Positions 25,616 to 34,251 of a DNA stretch of 64,000 bases are shown one piece after another. A program made the position numbers and the translations under genes. The DNA is taken from NCBI RefSeq assembly GCF_958405655.1, contig NZ_CATYWO010000001.1, positions 1,302,001-1,366,000 on the forward strand. The letters are read 5' to 3'. The stretch comes from Ralstonia condita. Lineage in GTDB: Bacteria > Pseudomonadota > Gammaproteobacteria > Burkholderiales > Burkholderiaceae. Within the stretch, counting starts at the first letter, position 1, and each line of letters starts with the position of its first letter. The notes below the pieces were generated by a model that made no database searches, was not told where the DNA came from, and was given only the letters and a program-made list of their open reading frames with translations.

Positions 25616-26527
25616 TTACGACGGTGCGTAATACGGGATGTGCTGCTCGTCGTAGAGGCGGTAGGTCAGTGCCAGGATGGCCTGGATATCTTCAGACTCA
25701 TCCAGCAGCCGCGTGCTCAGGATAATGGGGGAGACCAGTTGTGGATCATCCAGTTCCATGTATTCGACATCCTCGCGCTTGAGCCCCGCCACGCTGCGCG
25801 GCACCACTGACACGCCTTCCCCTGCCGCGACCAGCCCCAGTGCGATTTGCAATTCCCGTGCCTCGTAGATCTTTGTCGGTTCGAGCGCGCGATCGTGAAA
25901 CAGCGCCAGAACCTGGTCGGCATAGCTCGGGCGCGGGGCGCGCGGGTAAATGATGAGCGTGTCGCCCACGAGGTCGCGCAAGGACGCGGCGGGCTTGGCG
26001 CCCAGCAGCGGGTGGCCGGACGGCAGGGCGACGATCAGCCGTTCATCGCGCAGCAGGATCCGCCGCACGTTTGGGTCTTCATAGCGGATGCGGCCGAAGC
26101 CGACGTCGATGCGGCCGTCCTTGAGCGCCTGGATCTGATCCATCGTCGTCATCTCGTGCATCGCCAGGTCGACCATCGGGTATTCCGCCCGAAAGCGCCG
26201 GATGACTTTCGGCAACATCCCGTACAGCGTGGAAGCCACGAAGCCGATCGACAGGCGTCGCTCGATCTGCCCCACGCGTTGCGTCATCGAGGCGAGTTCC
26301 GCCGTCTGCGCGAGCAACTGCCGCGCATGTGCATGGAAGAAGCGGCCTGCTTCCGTCAGCCTGAGCGGGCGGCTGCCACGCTCGAACAGCAGCACGCCGA
26401 TCTCCTCCTCGAGTTGCTGGATCTGCCGCGAGAGCGGCGGCTGGGCAATGTGCAGCCGTTCCGCCGCGCGCGTGAAGTTCAGCTCCTCGGCGACGGCGAT
26501 GAAGTAGCGCAGGTGACGCAGTTCCAT
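25616..26527 (-). CDS. LysR-family regulator of benzoate/catechol degradation (CatR/BenM-like)
   Basis: Encodes 303 aa from ATG 26527 (MELRHLRYFIAVAEELNFTR), the exact start typical of CatR/CatM/BenM/ClcR. An upstream extension to 26620 would overlap the promoter region and is not used. The winged helix is residues 1-58 and the effector domain about 90-303. Such regulators bind cis,cis-muconate, and BenM also benzoate, and activate the cat and ben genes. It is divergent from catB with 110 nt between starts that contain a dyad. Whether it answers to muconate only or also benzoate cannot be read from the sequence. Confidence 0.92.
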   Translation of the reverse strand: MELRHLRYFIAVAEELNFTRAAERLHIAQPPLSRQIQQLEEEIGVLLFERGSRPLRLTEAGRFFHAHARQLLAQTAELASMTQRVGQIERRLSIGFVASTLYGMLPKVIRRFRAEYPMVDLAMHEMTTMDQIQALKDGRIDVGFGRIRYEDPNVRRILLRDERLIVALPSGHPLLGAKPAASLRDLVGDTLIIYPRAPRPSYADQVLALFHDRALEPTKIYEARELQIALGLVAAGEGVSVVPRSVAGLKREDVEYMELDDPQLVSPIILSTRLLDESEDIQAILALTYRLYDEQHIPYYAPS

Positions 26528-26549
26528 ATCCAACCTTTGAGGTATAGAG

Positions 26550-26564
26550 CCGATACTAAATCGG
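26550..26564. promoter_or_regulatory. Dyad between catR-like gene and catB, candidate LysR binding site
   Basis: CCGAT (26550-26554), ACTAA, ATCGG (26560-26564) is a perfect inverted repeat containing the ATAC start of the CatM/BenM-type recognition element, and fits the T-N11-A rule in spacing. It lies 23 nt upstream of the regulator start and 74 nt upstream of catB, where a shared recognition site is expected. A second ATACC at 26627 lies close to catB. Confidence 0.6.
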
Positions 26565-26637
26565 TGTTGGACGCAATAAATCGTGGTGCGTAATCTCATT
26601 TCCAAGTTGATCTTTGTCAATCTGATACCTGGAAAAC

Positions 26638-27747
26638 ATGATTCGCTCGATCGAGGCCATTCTAGTGGATGTGCCCACCATCCGTCCGCACAAGCTGTCC
26701 GTTGCCACCATGCACACGCAGACGCTCGTTCTCGTGCACGTGCGCTGCGAAGACGGCATCGAAGGCTGGGGCGAGGCCACCACCATCGGTGGCCTCAACT
26801 ACGGCGAGGAGAGCCCCGAGAGCATCAAGGTCAATATCGACACGCACATTGCGCCCCTGCTGATCGGCATGGATGCGCGCAACGTGGCGGCTGCCATGGC
26901 AAAGGTACGCAAGACCATCCAGGGCAACCGCTTCGCCAAGTGCGCACTCGAGACGGCGCTGCTCGATGCCCAGGCGCGCCGGCTGAACGTGCCGCTGTCG
27001 GAACTGCTCGGTGGCCGTCTGCGCGATGCATTGCCCGTGGCCTGGACGCTCGCCAGCGGCGACACGAAGAAAGACATTGCCGAGGCAGAGGTAATGCTGG
27101 CCGAGCGGCGCCACCGCATCTTCAAGTTGAAGATCGGCCTGCGCCCGGTGGCCGATGACGTGGCCCATGTGCTGGCGATCAAGCGCGCGCTGGGGGATGC
27201 CGTGAGCGTGCGCGTGGACGTCAACCAGGCCTGGAGCGAATTGGATGCCGCTAATGGCATCGCTGCATTGGAAGCCGGTGGGGTCGACCTGATCGAGCAG
27301 CCGGTACGCGCAGAAAGCCGTGGCGCGCTGCAGCGGCTGGCACGCCAGTTCGCCGTGCCGATGATGGCCGACGAGGCGCTGCACGGCCCGCTGGATGCCT
27401 TCGAGATGGCGACCACCGCCAGCGCCGACGTGTTTGCCGTGAAGATCGCGCAGTCCGGCGGCCTCATTCCCGCCATGCAGGTTGCGGCCATTGCGCAGCT
27501 TGCGGGCATCGGCCTCTACGGCGGAACGATGCTCGAAGGCGCGGTCGGCACGGCAGCCTCGGCCCATGTGTTTTCCACGTTCGGCGACCTGCAGTTCGGC
27601 ACCGAGCTGTTCGGGCCGCTGCTGCTCACGCAGGAGCTGCTGACCGAGCCGCTGCAGTACCGCGATTTTATGCTGCAGGTGCCCACCGGCCCCGGCCTCG
27701 GCATCCAGATCGATCGCGACAAGCTGGCGCGCCTGCGCCGCCCATGA
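26638..27747 (+). CDS. catB: Muconate cycloisomerase
   Basis: Encodes 369 aa. It converts cis,cis-muconate to (+)-muconolactone in the catechol branch of the beta-ketoadipate pathway. The enolase-superfamily residues are all visible: Lys163 and Lys165 in FKLKIG, metal ligands Asp194 (VDVN), Glu220 (EQP) and Asp245 (ADEA), and Lys269 in VFAVKI. First gene of the long cat-ben unit and divergent from the regulator. Chloromuconate cycloisomerases are close relatives, but the surrounding catA and ben genes favour the non-chlorinated role. Confidence 0.95.
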   Translation: MIRSIEAILVDVPTIRPHKLSVATMHTQTLVLVHVRCEDGIEGWGEATTIGGLNYGEESPESIKVNIDTHIAPLLIGMDARNVAAAMAKVRKTIQGNRFAKCALETALLDAQARRLNVPLSELLGGRLRDALPVAWTLASGDTKKDIAEAEVMLAERRHRIFKLKIGLRPVADDVAHVLAIKRALGDAVSVRVDVNQAWSELDAANGIAALEAGGVDLIEQPVRAESRGALQRLARQFAVPMMADEALHGPLDAFEMATTASADVFAVKIAQSGGLIPAMQVAAIAQLAGIGLYGGTMLEGAVGTAASAHVFSTFGDLQFGTELFGPLLLTQELLTEPLQYRDFMLQVPTGPGLGIQIDRDKLARLRRP

Positions 27748-27776
27748 CACCAAAGACACTCATCAAGGAGACCACG

Positions 27777-28067
27777 ATGCTGTTCCACGTACGAATGGAT
27801 GTCCGTCTGCCGCCTTCCATGCCCGAGCAGGAAGCCGCTGCGCTCAAGGCGACCGAGAAGGCACGTGCGCAAGCGCTGCAGGCCGAAGGCAAGTGGCGTC
27901 ACCTGTGGCGCATCGCGGGGCAGTACGCCAACGTCAGCATCTTCGATGTGGATAGCGTCGACGAGCTGCACACGCTGGTCTCCACGCTGCCGCTCTTTCC
28001 GTACATGACGATTGAAGTGCAGCCGCTGTGCCGACACCCGTCATCGATCCGAGAGAGCGACGCCTGA
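27777..28067 (+). CDS. catC: Muconolactone delta-isomerase
   Basis: Encodes 96 aa from ATG 27777 (MLFHVRMDVRLPPSMP), preceded by AAGGAG at about 27765. This is the normal length of the family. It isomerises muconolactone to beta-ketoadipate enol-lactone. Motifs are GKWRHLWRIAGQYANVSIFD and STLPLFPYM. The gene lies 29 nt after catB. The enol-lactone hydrolase (catD/pcaD) is not in this window and must be supplied from elsewhere. Confidence 0.95.
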   Translation: MLFHVRMDVRLPPSMPEQEAAALKATEKARAQALQAEGKWRHLWRIAGQYANVSIFDVDSVDELHTLVSTLPLFPYMTIEVQPLCRHPSSIRESDA

Positions 28068-28143
28068 GGCCAACGGGTCTGCATATTGAAGGGCGGCGAA
28101 CGCGCCGCGGACATTTCCCTAAAAGCCAAAGGAGACACGCATC

Positions 28144-29079
28144 ATGAGCGTAAAGGTATTCCAAACGAAAGAAGTGCAGGATCTGCTGAAGGCAGCCACC
28201 AACCTGGAAGGCGCTGAGGGCAACCCCCGCCTGAAGCTGGTCGTGCACCGCCTGCTGGCCGATCTGTTCAAGGCCATCGACGATCTCGACATCACCCCGG
28301 ATGAAGTCTGGGCCGGCATCAACTACCTGAACAAGCTTGGGCAGGACGGCGAGGCCGCGCTGCTGGCCGCGGGCGTCGGCCTCGAGAAGTACCTCGATAT
28401 CCGCATGGACGCCGCGGACAAGGCGATCGGCATCGAGGGCGGCACGCCGCGCACGATCGAAGGTCCGCTGTACGTTGCCGGCGCGCCCGTGCGCGATGGT
28501 GTATCCCGCATCGACATCGACGCGGATCCCGCCGCTGGCCCGCTGGTCATTCACGGCACGGTCACGGGTGAGGACGGCAAGCCGCTGGCCGGCGCGCTGG
28601 TCGAATGCTGGCACGCGAACTCGAACGGCTTCTACTCGCACTTCGATCCGACCGGCAAGCAGAGCGCGTTCAACCTGCGTGGCGCGGTCAAGACAGGCGC
28701 CGATGGCAAATACGAGTTCCGCACGCTCATGCCGGTCGGCTACGGCTGCCCGCCGCAGGGCGCGACCCAGCAACTGCTGAACGGGCTTGCGCGCCATGGC
28801 AACCGGCCCGCGCACGTGCACTTCTTCGTCACGAGCAACGGACACCGCAAGCTGACGACGCAATTCAATATCGAAGGCGATCCGCTGATCTGGGACGACT
28901 TCGCCTACGCCACGCGGGAAGAGCTCATTCCGCATGTGGTTGAAAAGGCCGGTGGCGGCGCATTCGGATTGAAGGCCGATGCGTACAAAGACATTGAATT
29001 CAATGTTGTCCTCACGCCGCTGGTGCAGGGCAAGGATAACCAGATCGTGAACCGCCCTCGCGCTTCGGCGGCGGTGTAA
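28144..29079 (+). CDS. catA: Catechol 1,2-dioxygenase
   Basis: Encodes 311 aa. It performs intradiol cleavage of catechol to cis,cis-muconate with a non-haem Fe(III). The four iron ligands sit at canonical numbers: Tyr164 (NGFY), Tyr200 (VGYG), His224 and His226 (RPAHVHFF). The N-terminal helical linker domain that makes the dimer and binds lipid is residues 1-105. An AAAGGAG Shine-Dalgarno precedes the ATG. The gene lies 76 nt after catC and 28 nt before benA. Confidence 0.96.
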   Translation: MSVKVFQTKEVQDLLKAATNLEGAEGNPRLKLVVHRLLADLFKAIDDLDITPDEVWAGINYLNKLGQDGEAALLAAGVGLEKYLDIRMDAADKAIGIEGGTPRTIEGPLYVAGAPVRDGVSRIDIDADPAAGPLVIHGTVTGEDGKPLAGALVECWHANSNGFYSHFDPTGKQSAFNLRGAVKTGADGKYEFRTLMPVGYGCPPQGATQQLLNGLARHGNRPAHVHFFVTSNGHRKLTTQFNIEGDPLIWDDFAYATREELIPHVVEKAGGGAFGLKADAYKDIEFNVVLTPLVQGKDNQIVNRPRASAAV

Positions 29080-29107
29080 CGACCGTCTCGCGCTGATGGA
29101 GAGCCAC

Positions 29108-30466
29108 ATGTCCGCCTTGATCGACAAAGCCCGCGAACTGGATCACCTGCTATCGACCGCGGTGGTGGATGACAAAGAGGCCGGTATTTTCCGTTGCCGT
29201 CGGGATATCTTCACCAACCCGGATCTGTTCGAACTGGAGATGAAGCACATCTTCGAGAGCAACTGGGTATACCTGGCTCACGAAAGCCAGATCCCGAACA
29301 ACAACGACTACTACACTACGTGGATCGGCCGCCAGCCGATCGTCATCACCCGCGACAAGACCGGGGAGCTGCATGCGGTCATCAACGCCTGTGCGCACAA
29401 GGGCGCGATGCTGTGTCGTCGCAAGCATGGCAACAAGGGCAGTTTCACCTGCCCGTTCCACGGCTGGACGTTCTCCAACACCGGCAAGCTGCTCAAGGTG
29501 AAGGATGAAAAGACGACCGAGTACCCGGTGCAGTTCAACACGCACGGGTCGCACGACCTGAAGAAGGTCGCGCGGTTCGAGAACTATCGTGGCTTCCTGT
29601 TCGGCAGTCTCAATGCCGACGTACAGCCGCTCGAGGCCTACCTTGGAGAGGCGCGGGTGATCATCGACCAGATCGTCGATCAGGCACCCGATGGCCTGGA
29701 AGTGCTGCGCGGCAATTCTTCCTATGTCTACGACGGCAACTGGAAGATGCAGATGGAGAACGGCTGCGACGGCTACCACGTCAGCACCGTGCACTGGAAC
29801 TACGCCGCAACGATGGGGCGGCGCAAGGAAGGCGGCACGCAAGCCGTGGATGCGAACAGCTGGAGCAAGTCGGTAGCGGGCGTCTATGGGTTCGAGCACG
29901 GCCACATCCTGCTGTGGACGCAGACGATGAACCCCGAGGTGCGGCCCGTATATGCACACCGCGATGAGATCAAGGCGCGTGTGGGCGAAATCAAGACGGA
30001 CTTCATCGTCAATCAGACCCGCAACCTGTGCGTGTATCCGAACGTGTTCCTGATGGACCAGTTCAGCACGCAGATCCGGGTGGTGCGGCCGATCAGCGTC
30101 GACAAGACGGAAGTCTCGATCTTCTGTTTCGCGCCGAAGGGTGAGAACGCAACCGACCGGGCGCTGCGCATCCGCCAGTACGAGGACTTCTTCAACGTGT
30201 CGGGCATGGGCACCGCCGACGACCTGGAAGAATTCCGCGCGTGCCAGAACGGCTATGCCGGCACCACCGCGTTGTGGAACGACCTGTCACGCGGTGCGCC
30301 GCTGTGGGTTCATGGCCCCGATGAAAACGCGGACAAGATGGGGCTCAGGCCGCTGATTTCCGGCGAACGCAGCGAAGATGAAGGCCTGTTCGTCTGCCAG
30401 CACGAATACTGGGTGCAGGTCATGCGCGATGCACTGAAGAAGGAATGCGAAGGGGTGGCGGCATGA
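29108..30466 (+). CDS. benA: Benzoate 1,2-dioxygenase large (alpha) subunit
   Basis: Encodes 452 aa from ATG 29108; GGAGAG lies 6 nt upstream, which decides this start over ATG 29096. The Rieske cluster uses Cys95-x-His97 (CAHKG) and Cys115-xx-His118 (CPFHGW). The mononuclear iron site lies in MENGCDGYHVSTVH. It adds both oxygens of O2 to benzoate, giving the cis-diol carboxylate. Length and the MSALIDKARELDHLL start fit BenA rather than anthranilate or toluate dioxygenase, but TOL XylX is close in sequence, so substituted benzoates may also be substrates. Confidence 0.95.
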   Translation: MSALIDKARELDHLLSTAVVDDKEAGIFRCRRDIFTNPDLFELEMKHIFESNWVYLAHESQIPNNNDYYTTWIGRQPIVITRDKTGELHAVINACAHKGAMLCRRKHGNKGSFTCPFHGWTFSNTGKLLKVKDEKTTEYPVQFNTHGSHDLKKVARFENYRGFLFGSLNADVQPLEAYLGEARVIIDQIVDQAPDGLEVLRGNSSYVYDGNWKMQMENGCDGYHVSTVHWNYAATMGRRKEGGTQAVDANSWSKSVAGVYGFEHGHILLWTQTMNPEVRPVYAHRDEIKARVGEIKTDFIVNQTRNLCVYPNVFLMDQFSTQIRVVRPISVDKTEVSIFCFAPKGENATDRALRIRQYEDFFNVSGMGTADDLEEFRACQNGYAGTTALWNDLSRGAPLWVHGPDENADKMGLRPLISGERSEDEGLFVCQHEYWVQVMRDALKKECEGVAA

Positions 30467-30951
30467 GCTTCGATTACCAGAACATCTGCGCCGCCCTGTA
30501 CCGCGAAGCGCGGCTGCTCGATGACCGTCAGTGGGACGCGTGGCTGGAGTGCTATGCAGAAGACGTCTCTTACTGGATGCCGGCCTGGGATGACGACGAT
30601 CAGCTCACCGACGACCCGCAGAGCCAGATCTCGCTGATGTATTACCCCGATCGGTGCGGGCTTGAAGACCGCGTATTCCGCATCAAGACCGAGCGCAGCG
30701 GGGCCTCCACACCGGAGCCGCGAACCAGCCACAACATCGCCAACGTGGAAGTCCTGGCCGAGCGCGACGATGAAGTCGACGTGCGCTACAACTTCCACAC
30801 GCTGAGTCATCGGTACAAGAGCACCGACCAGTTCTTCGGCACGATGTTCGTGACCTTGCGCAGGGCGGGTGATGGGTTGCGCATCGCACGCAAGAAGATC
30901 GTCCTGAAGAACGACTACATCCGGCAGGTGCTCGACGTCTATCACGTCTGA
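30463..30951 (+). CDS. benB: Benzoate 1,2-dioxygenase small (beta) subunit
   Basis: Encodes 162 aa, of NTF2-like fold, which forms the alpha3-beta3 hexamer with BenA. The start ATG 30463 overlaps the benA TGA (ATGA), so translation is coupled. Sequence marks are LDDRQWDAWLECYAEDVSYW and RIARKKIVLKNDYI at the C-terminus. The N-terminus begins MSFDYQNICAALYREARLL. Confidence 0.95.
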   Translation: MSFDYQNICAALYREARLLDDRQWDAWLECYAEDVSYWMPAWDDDDQLTDDPQSQISLMYYPDRCGLEDRVFRIKTERSGASTPEPRTSHNIANVEVLAERDDEVDVRYNFHTLSHRYKSTDQFFGTMFVTLRRAGDGLRIARKKIVLKNDYIRQVLDVYHV

Positions 30952-30987
30952 CGCCGAGCTCGCGTACCAAAGGCAGTGGAGGCTTCC

Positions 30988-32010
30988 ATGTCCAGTTTCA
31001 AAGTTGCACTCAATTTCGAGGACGGCGTTACCCGTTTCATCGATTGCAAGGCCGGTGAGAAGGTGCTCGATGCCGCCTTCCGCGCCAAGATCAACCTGCC
31101 GATGGATTGCTCCGATGGCGTCTGCGGAACGTGCAAGTGCCGCGCGGAGAGCGGCAGCTACGACCTCGGCGACGATTACATCGACGAAGCGTTGACCGAA
31201 GACGAGAAGAACGCCGGCCTCGTCCTGACGTGCCAGATGGTGCCGCAAAGCGACTGCGTGATCGCCGTGCCGACCACGTCGACCAGCTGCAAGACCGGCC
31301 AGAGTCAATTCGGTGCAACCTTGTCGAAGGTCGAACTGCACAACGATGCGGCGGTCGTGCTCGAACTGGATGTCGATGCCACCGCGCCGGTGTTCCTGCC
31401 CGGCCAGTACGTCAACATCGCTGTGCCCGGCAGCGGCCAGCAACGCTCGTATTCGTTCTCATCCGCGCCCGGGGAAGGGAAGATCAGCTTCCTCATCAAG
31501 AAGATTCCCGGCGGCGTGATGAGCCGTTGGCTGGAAACCGCGCAGCCTGGTGACAAACTCGATCTGCACGGGCCGCTGGGCAGCTTCTATCTGCGTGACG
31601 TGCAGCGGCCGCTGTTGTTCCTTGCCGGCGGCACGGGGCTCGCTCCGTTCCTGTCGATGCTCGAGGTGCTGGCGCGCACCAACCCGCAGCAGAAAGTGCA
31701 CCTCATCTATGGCGTGACGCGTGATCTCGACCTGGTTCAGGTCGATGCGCTCGAGGGGTATGCAGCCCGGCTGCCGAATTTCAGCTACGCCACCGTCGTC
31801 GCCGACGCGGCGTCCGATCATCCGCGCAAGGGTTGGGTGACGCAGCACATTCCGGCCGACGCCCTGAACGAGGGCGACGTGGATGTCTACCTGTGCGGGC
31901 CGCCGCCGATGGTCGATGCCGTGCGCAAGTACTTTGACGATGAGGGTGTGAAGCCGCACAGCTTCCACTACGAAAAATTCACCCCGAACGTTCTCCCGAA
32001 GGCGGCATGA
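30988..32010 (+). CDS. benC: Benzoate 1,2-dioxygenase reductase component
   Basis: Encodes 340 aa from ATG 30988, preceded by GGAGG. The N-terminal plant-type ferredoxin binds [2Fe-2S] through Cys41, Cys46, Cys49 and Cys82 (CSDGVCGTCKC). It is followed by an FAD domain (RSYSFSSAP) and an NADH domain (FLAGGTGLAPFLSML, YLCGPPPMVDAV). It delivers electrons from NADH to the Rieske centre of BenAB. Gap to benB is 36 nt and the end overlaps benD by 4 nt. Confidence 0.95.
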   Translation: MSSFKVALNFEDGVTRFIDCKAGEKVLDAAFRAKINLPMDCSDGVCGTCKCRAESGSYDLGDDYIDEALTEDEKNAGLVLTCQMVPQSDCVIAVPTTSTSCKTGQSQFGATLSKVELHNDAAVVLELDVDATAPVFLPGQYVNIAVPGSGQQRSYSFSSAPGEGKISFLIKKIPGGVMSRWLETAQPGDKLDLHGPLGSFYLRDVQRPLLFLAGGTGLAPFLSMLEVLARTNPQQKVHLIYGVTRDLDLVQVDALEGYAARLPNFSYATVVADAASDHPRKGWVTQHIPADALNEGDVDVYLCGPPPMVDAVRKYFDDEGVKPHSFHYEKFTPNVLPKAA

Positions 32011-32789
32011 GCATGCTTCGATTTGCAGGCAAGGTCGTCGTCGTGACGGGCGCGGCGCAGGGTATCGGGCGCGGCGTGGCCATCGCGGCGGCAGAAGAGG
32101 GCGCGCAGCTGCTGCTGGTGGATCGCGCAGAGCTGGTCCACGAGGTGCAGGCTGAAATCGCTGCAGCCGGGGGCAACGCCAACGCCGTCACAGCCGACCT
32201 GGAAACTTACGCCGGCGCGCAGCGCGCCGTGCAGACAGCGCTGGATGCCTTCGGCCGCATTGACGTGCTCATCAACAACGTTGGCGGCACGATCTGGGCG
32301 AAGCCGTATCAACATTACGAAGAAGCGCAGATCGAAGCGGAGATCCGTCGCTCGCTGTTCCCCACGCTGTGGTGCTGCCGGGCGGTGTTGCCGCACATGG
32401 TGGAATCCAAGCGGGGCGTGATCGTCAACGTGTCGTCGATTGCGACGCGCGGCATCTACCGGATTCCATATTCGGCCGCCAAGGGCGGCGTCAATGCGCT
32501 TACGGCCAGCCTGGCGTTCGAGCATGCGGAAGACAACATTCGTGTCAATGCGGTCGCCACGGGCGGCACGGAAGCACCGCCGCGCAGGATTCCGCGCAAC
32601 GCGGCACCCATGTCCGAGCAGGAAACCCTCTGGTACCAGGGCATCGTCGATCAAACCCTCTCCAGCAGCCTCATGCACCGTTACGGCACCATTGATGAGC
32701 AGGTGCGGGCGATTCTCTTCCTCGCATCCGACGACGCCTCGTACATCACGGGAACGGTATTGCCGGTCGGCGGCGGAGACCTCGGTTGA
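32007..32789 (+). CDS. benD: Benzoate diol (1,6-dihydroxycyclohexa-2,4-diene-1-carboxylate) dehydrogenase
   Basis: Encodes 260 aa, a classical short-chain dehydrogenase. The cofactor motif is TGAAQGIGRG, then NNVGGT, the catalytic Ser in VSSIATRG and YSAAKGG (YxxxK). It oxidises and decarboxylates the BenABC product to catechol, using NAD+. Start ATGA overlaps the benC stop, and its own TGA overlaps the TTG start of benE, so benC-benD-benE are coupled. Confidence 0.95.
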   Translation: MSMLRFAGKVVVVTGAAQGIGRGVAIAAAEEGAQLLLVDRAELVHEVQAEIAAAGGNANAVTADLETYAGAQRAVQTALDAFGRIDVLINNVGGTIWAKPYQHYEEAQIEAEIRRSLFPTLWCCRAVLPHMVESKRGVIVNVSSIATRGIYRIPYSAAKGGVNALTASLAFEHAEDNIRVNAVATGGTEAPPRRIPRNAAPMSEQETLWYQGIVDQTLSSSLMHRYGTIDEQVRAILFLASDDASYITGTVLPVGGGDLG

Positions 32790-34003
32790 CGCGCGGCTCC
32801 GCCGACGCGGCATTGGCAGGCGCGGACGCCGCCCCACGCAGCCTGCTTGCGGACGGGTCGGTCTCCGCCGTTGCGGCCGGGTTCCTTGCCGTGCTGATTT
32901 CGTACGCAGGGCCGCTCGTCATCTTCTTCCAGGCAGCCCAGGCCGCGCACGTGTCCGATGCGATGGTGGCGTCATGGGTGTGGGGGATCTCCATCGGCGC
33001 AGCAGTGTCCGGCATCTATGCAAGCTGGCGGTGGAAGGCACCGGTGGTGACGGCGTGGTCCGCGCCGGGCACGGCGTTGCTGGTGTCGCTGTTTCCTGGC
33101 TTGTCGCTCAACGAGGCGGTAGGCGCGTACATCACGGCAGCCACGATCATTCTGCTGATCGGCGTGTCGGGTACCTTCGACAGGCTGATGCGGTTGATTC
33201 CCAGGGGCATCGCCGCGGGCATGATGGCCGGCATTCTGTTCCAGTTCGGCACCCACGCGTTCGCGGCTGCCGCGGCCACACCGGTGCTGGCGTTTTCCAT
33301 GATCGCCGCGTACGTATTGGGCCGGCGATGGTGGCCGCGCTACTGCATCGTGGTGGTCCTGTTGACCGGTGTTGCGCTGGCGATGGCGCTGGGGCAGACC
33401 CATTTCAATGGGGTGTCGCTGCAATTGACGCATCCGGTCTTCATTGCACCGCGCTGGACGCTGAACTCAACGCTGAGCCTGGCCATTCCGCTCGTCATTG
33501 TCAGCCTGACAGGGCAGTTTCTTCCGGGCATGGCCGTATTGCGGGGCTCGGGCTACGACACCCCGGCCCGTCCGATCATGACGGCGACCGGTCTCGCGTC
33601 GATTGCCGTCGCGTTTTTTGGCGGCATCACCATCGTGATCGCGGCAATCACGGCGGCGCTGTGCACGGGCAAGGATGCGCATGACGACCCAGCCAAACGC
33701 TACGTGGCGGGCATCGCCAACGGCATCTTCTACTTGCTGGGAGGCACCTTCGCTGGCGCCATCGTGATGCTGTTTGTCGCGCTGCCCAAGCCCTTTGTCG
33801 CCATCCTGGCCGGACTTGCCCTGATCGGAGCGATTGCATCGAACGTGATGGGCGCGATTCAGGATGAAGCCCACCGTGAGGCCGCGGTCATCACTTTTCT
33901 GGCGACTGCGTCTGGGCTGACGCTCTTCGGGCTGGGCTCGGCCTTCTGGGGTGTCGTCATCGGCTCGGGCGCCTCACTGGTGCTGAGCGCAACGCGACGC
34001 TGA
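32786..34003 (+). CDS. benE: Benzoate/H+ symporter, BenE family inner-membrane transporter
   Basis: Encodes 405 aa with about 12 hydrophobic segments, beginning near VSAVAAGFLAVLISYAGPLV. Family marks are IPRGIAAGMMAGILFQFG, LSLAIPLVIVSLTGQFLPG and ALIGAIASNVMGAI. The start is TTG at 32786, overlapping the benD stop (TTGA). An internal start is possible but would cut into the first segment's approach region. It imports benzoate for the upstream enzymes. A terminator follows 18 nt downstream. Confidence 0.92.
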   Translation: MTRGSADAALAGADAAPRSLLADGSVSAVAAGFLAVLISYAGPLVIFFQAAQAAHVSDAMVASWVWGISIGAAVSGIYASWRWKAPVVTAWSAPGTALLVSLFPGLSLNEAVGAYITAATIILLIGVSGTFDRLMRLIPRGIAAGMMAGILFQFGTHAFAAAAATPVLAFSMIAAYVLGRRWWPRYCIVVVLLTGVALAMALGQTHFNGVSLQLTHPVFIAPRWTLNSTLSLAIPLVIVSLTGQFLPGMAVLRGSGYDTPARPIMTATGLASIAVAFFGGITIVIAAITAALCTGKDAHDDPAKRYVAGIANGIFYLLGGTFAGAIVMLFVALPKPFVAILAGLALIGAIASNVMGAIQDEAHREAAVITFLATASGLTLFGLGSAFWGVVIGSGASLVLSATRR

Positions 34004-34021
34004 CGGCCTCATCCAAAACAA

Positions 34022-34043
34022 AAACGGCGCGGATGCGCCGTTT
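34022..34043. terminator. Bidirectional rho-independent terminator after benE
   Basis: AAACGGCGC (34022-34030) pairs perfectly with GCGCCGTTT (34035-34043) around a GGAT loop. A-rich sequence before and T after the stem allow action in both directions, serving the cat-ben unit on the plus strand and the convergent 57-aa gene on the minus strand. Confidence 0.85.
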
Positions 34044-34064
34044 GTCATCGCGTGGCTCGAGCCC

Positions 34065-34238
34065 TCAGCCGATGTACGACCCCGATTGACCGACCACCTT
34101 GGCATTGATCAGGTTGGCTTGCCAGCCCTGGCGAAAATAATTCAGCGCTTCGCGCATCAGTGCAACCGGCGTGCGCGCGGCGGCTTGGACTTGGGCTTCA
34201 GCGGCAAACTTCGGGGTGAAATAGCTTTGCTGGATCAT
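34065..34238 (-). CDS. Small hypothetical protein, 57 aa
   Basis: ATG at 34238, TGA at 34065-34067. The protein starts MIQQSYFTPKFAAEAQVQAA and continues with LMREALNYFRQGWQANLI. It has one amphipathic Ala-rich helix and one longer helix, with no cysteines and no signal peptide. It is too short for usual gene-calling cut-offs, yet has good codon use and a regulated-looking upstream region with the same TAGGG-type dyads as the 58-aa gene at 19039-19215. I do not recognise a family and the two proteins are not obviously similar to each other. Confidence 0.62.
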   Translation of the reverse strand: MIQQSYFTPKFAAEAQVQAAARTPVALMREALNYFRQGWQANLINAKVVGQSGSYIG

Positions 34239-34251
34239 GATAGGCTCTCTC

